Origin: Ruminococcus sp.
GTDB taxonomy: Bacteria; Bacillota; Clostridia; Oscillospirales; Ruminococcaceae
Assembly: GCA_031262625.1 (NCBI GenBank)
Contig: JAISHJ010000095.1
Span: 1-6,149 of the forward strand
Length of the DNA stretch: 6,149 nucleotides
Direction of reading: 5' to 3'
A program made the position numbers and the translations under genes. The notes under the pieces are model-generated. The model saw only the letters and a list, made by a program, of their open reading frames with translations. It made no database searches and was not told where the DNA came from. How positions within the stretch are numbered: position 1 is the first letter of the stretch; each line of letters begins with the position of its first letter. Positions 6,117 to 6,149 of this stretch are shown here, piece after piece.

Positions 6117-6149
6117 GGGATATTACGCTGGGGGGGAGAGGAGCGGTGA
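6117..6149. other. G-rich tail of the window, no gene seen
   Basis: The last 33 bases are purine-rich on the + strand, including a run of seven G (6130-6136) followed by GAGAGGAG. I see no ORF start, hairpin with T-run, or RNA gene. It may be a continuation of the low-complexity region begun by the heptad repeat, and the window is cut off here. Confidence 0.5.

Overview
The window carries four complete genes, all on the + strand. They are tightly packed, with AT-rich promoters and purine-rich ribosome binding sites. Three features point to a member of the Clostridia, plausibly the Ruminococcaceae/Oscillospiraceae: near-consensus sigma-A promoters, a Firmicutes-style TrmB, and a very large soluble cyclic-di-GMP protein with a cysteine-containing PAS domain. 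This placement is inferred from sequence style, not from a database match.

Layout. Positions 1-164 are an AT-rich leader with an extended -10 promoter (39-67) inside a small inverted repeat. Positions 165-3359 encode a 1064-residue cytosolic signalling protein with domain order PAS, GGDEF, GAF, PAS, GGDEF, EAL. Its two GGDEF domains have lost active-site residues and its EAL domain looks intact, so the best reading is a sensor-controlled c-di-GMP phosphodiesterase. A textbook promoter (3363-3391) starts four bases after its stop and drives a tRNA m7G46 methyltransferase gene, trmB (3424-4077). That TrmB has proline at a normally acidic or amide active-site position. Two candidate promoters (4079-4108 and 4122-4150) then precede an uncharacterised Amidohydro_2 metal hydrolase (4183-4965). 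A branched-chain amino acid aminotransferase, ilvE (4988-6073), follows only 22 bases later, so these two probably form an operon. Directly after the ilvE stop lies a G-rich heptad tandem repeat (6075-6116) that fits a G-quadruplex motif, and the window ends in further G-rich sequence.

How the genes fit together. They do not make one pathway. The c-di-GMP protein and trmB each appear to have their own promoter. The hydrolase and ilvE share transcription and may be metabolically linked, but nothing in the sequence identifies the hydrolase substrate. No mobile element, CRISPR array, RNA gene or convincing intrinsic terminator was seen. I found no clear new multi-gene system. The points most worth following are the degenerate GGDEF domains with one kept I-site, the Cys3 PAS domain, the altered TrmB motif and the G-rich repeat.
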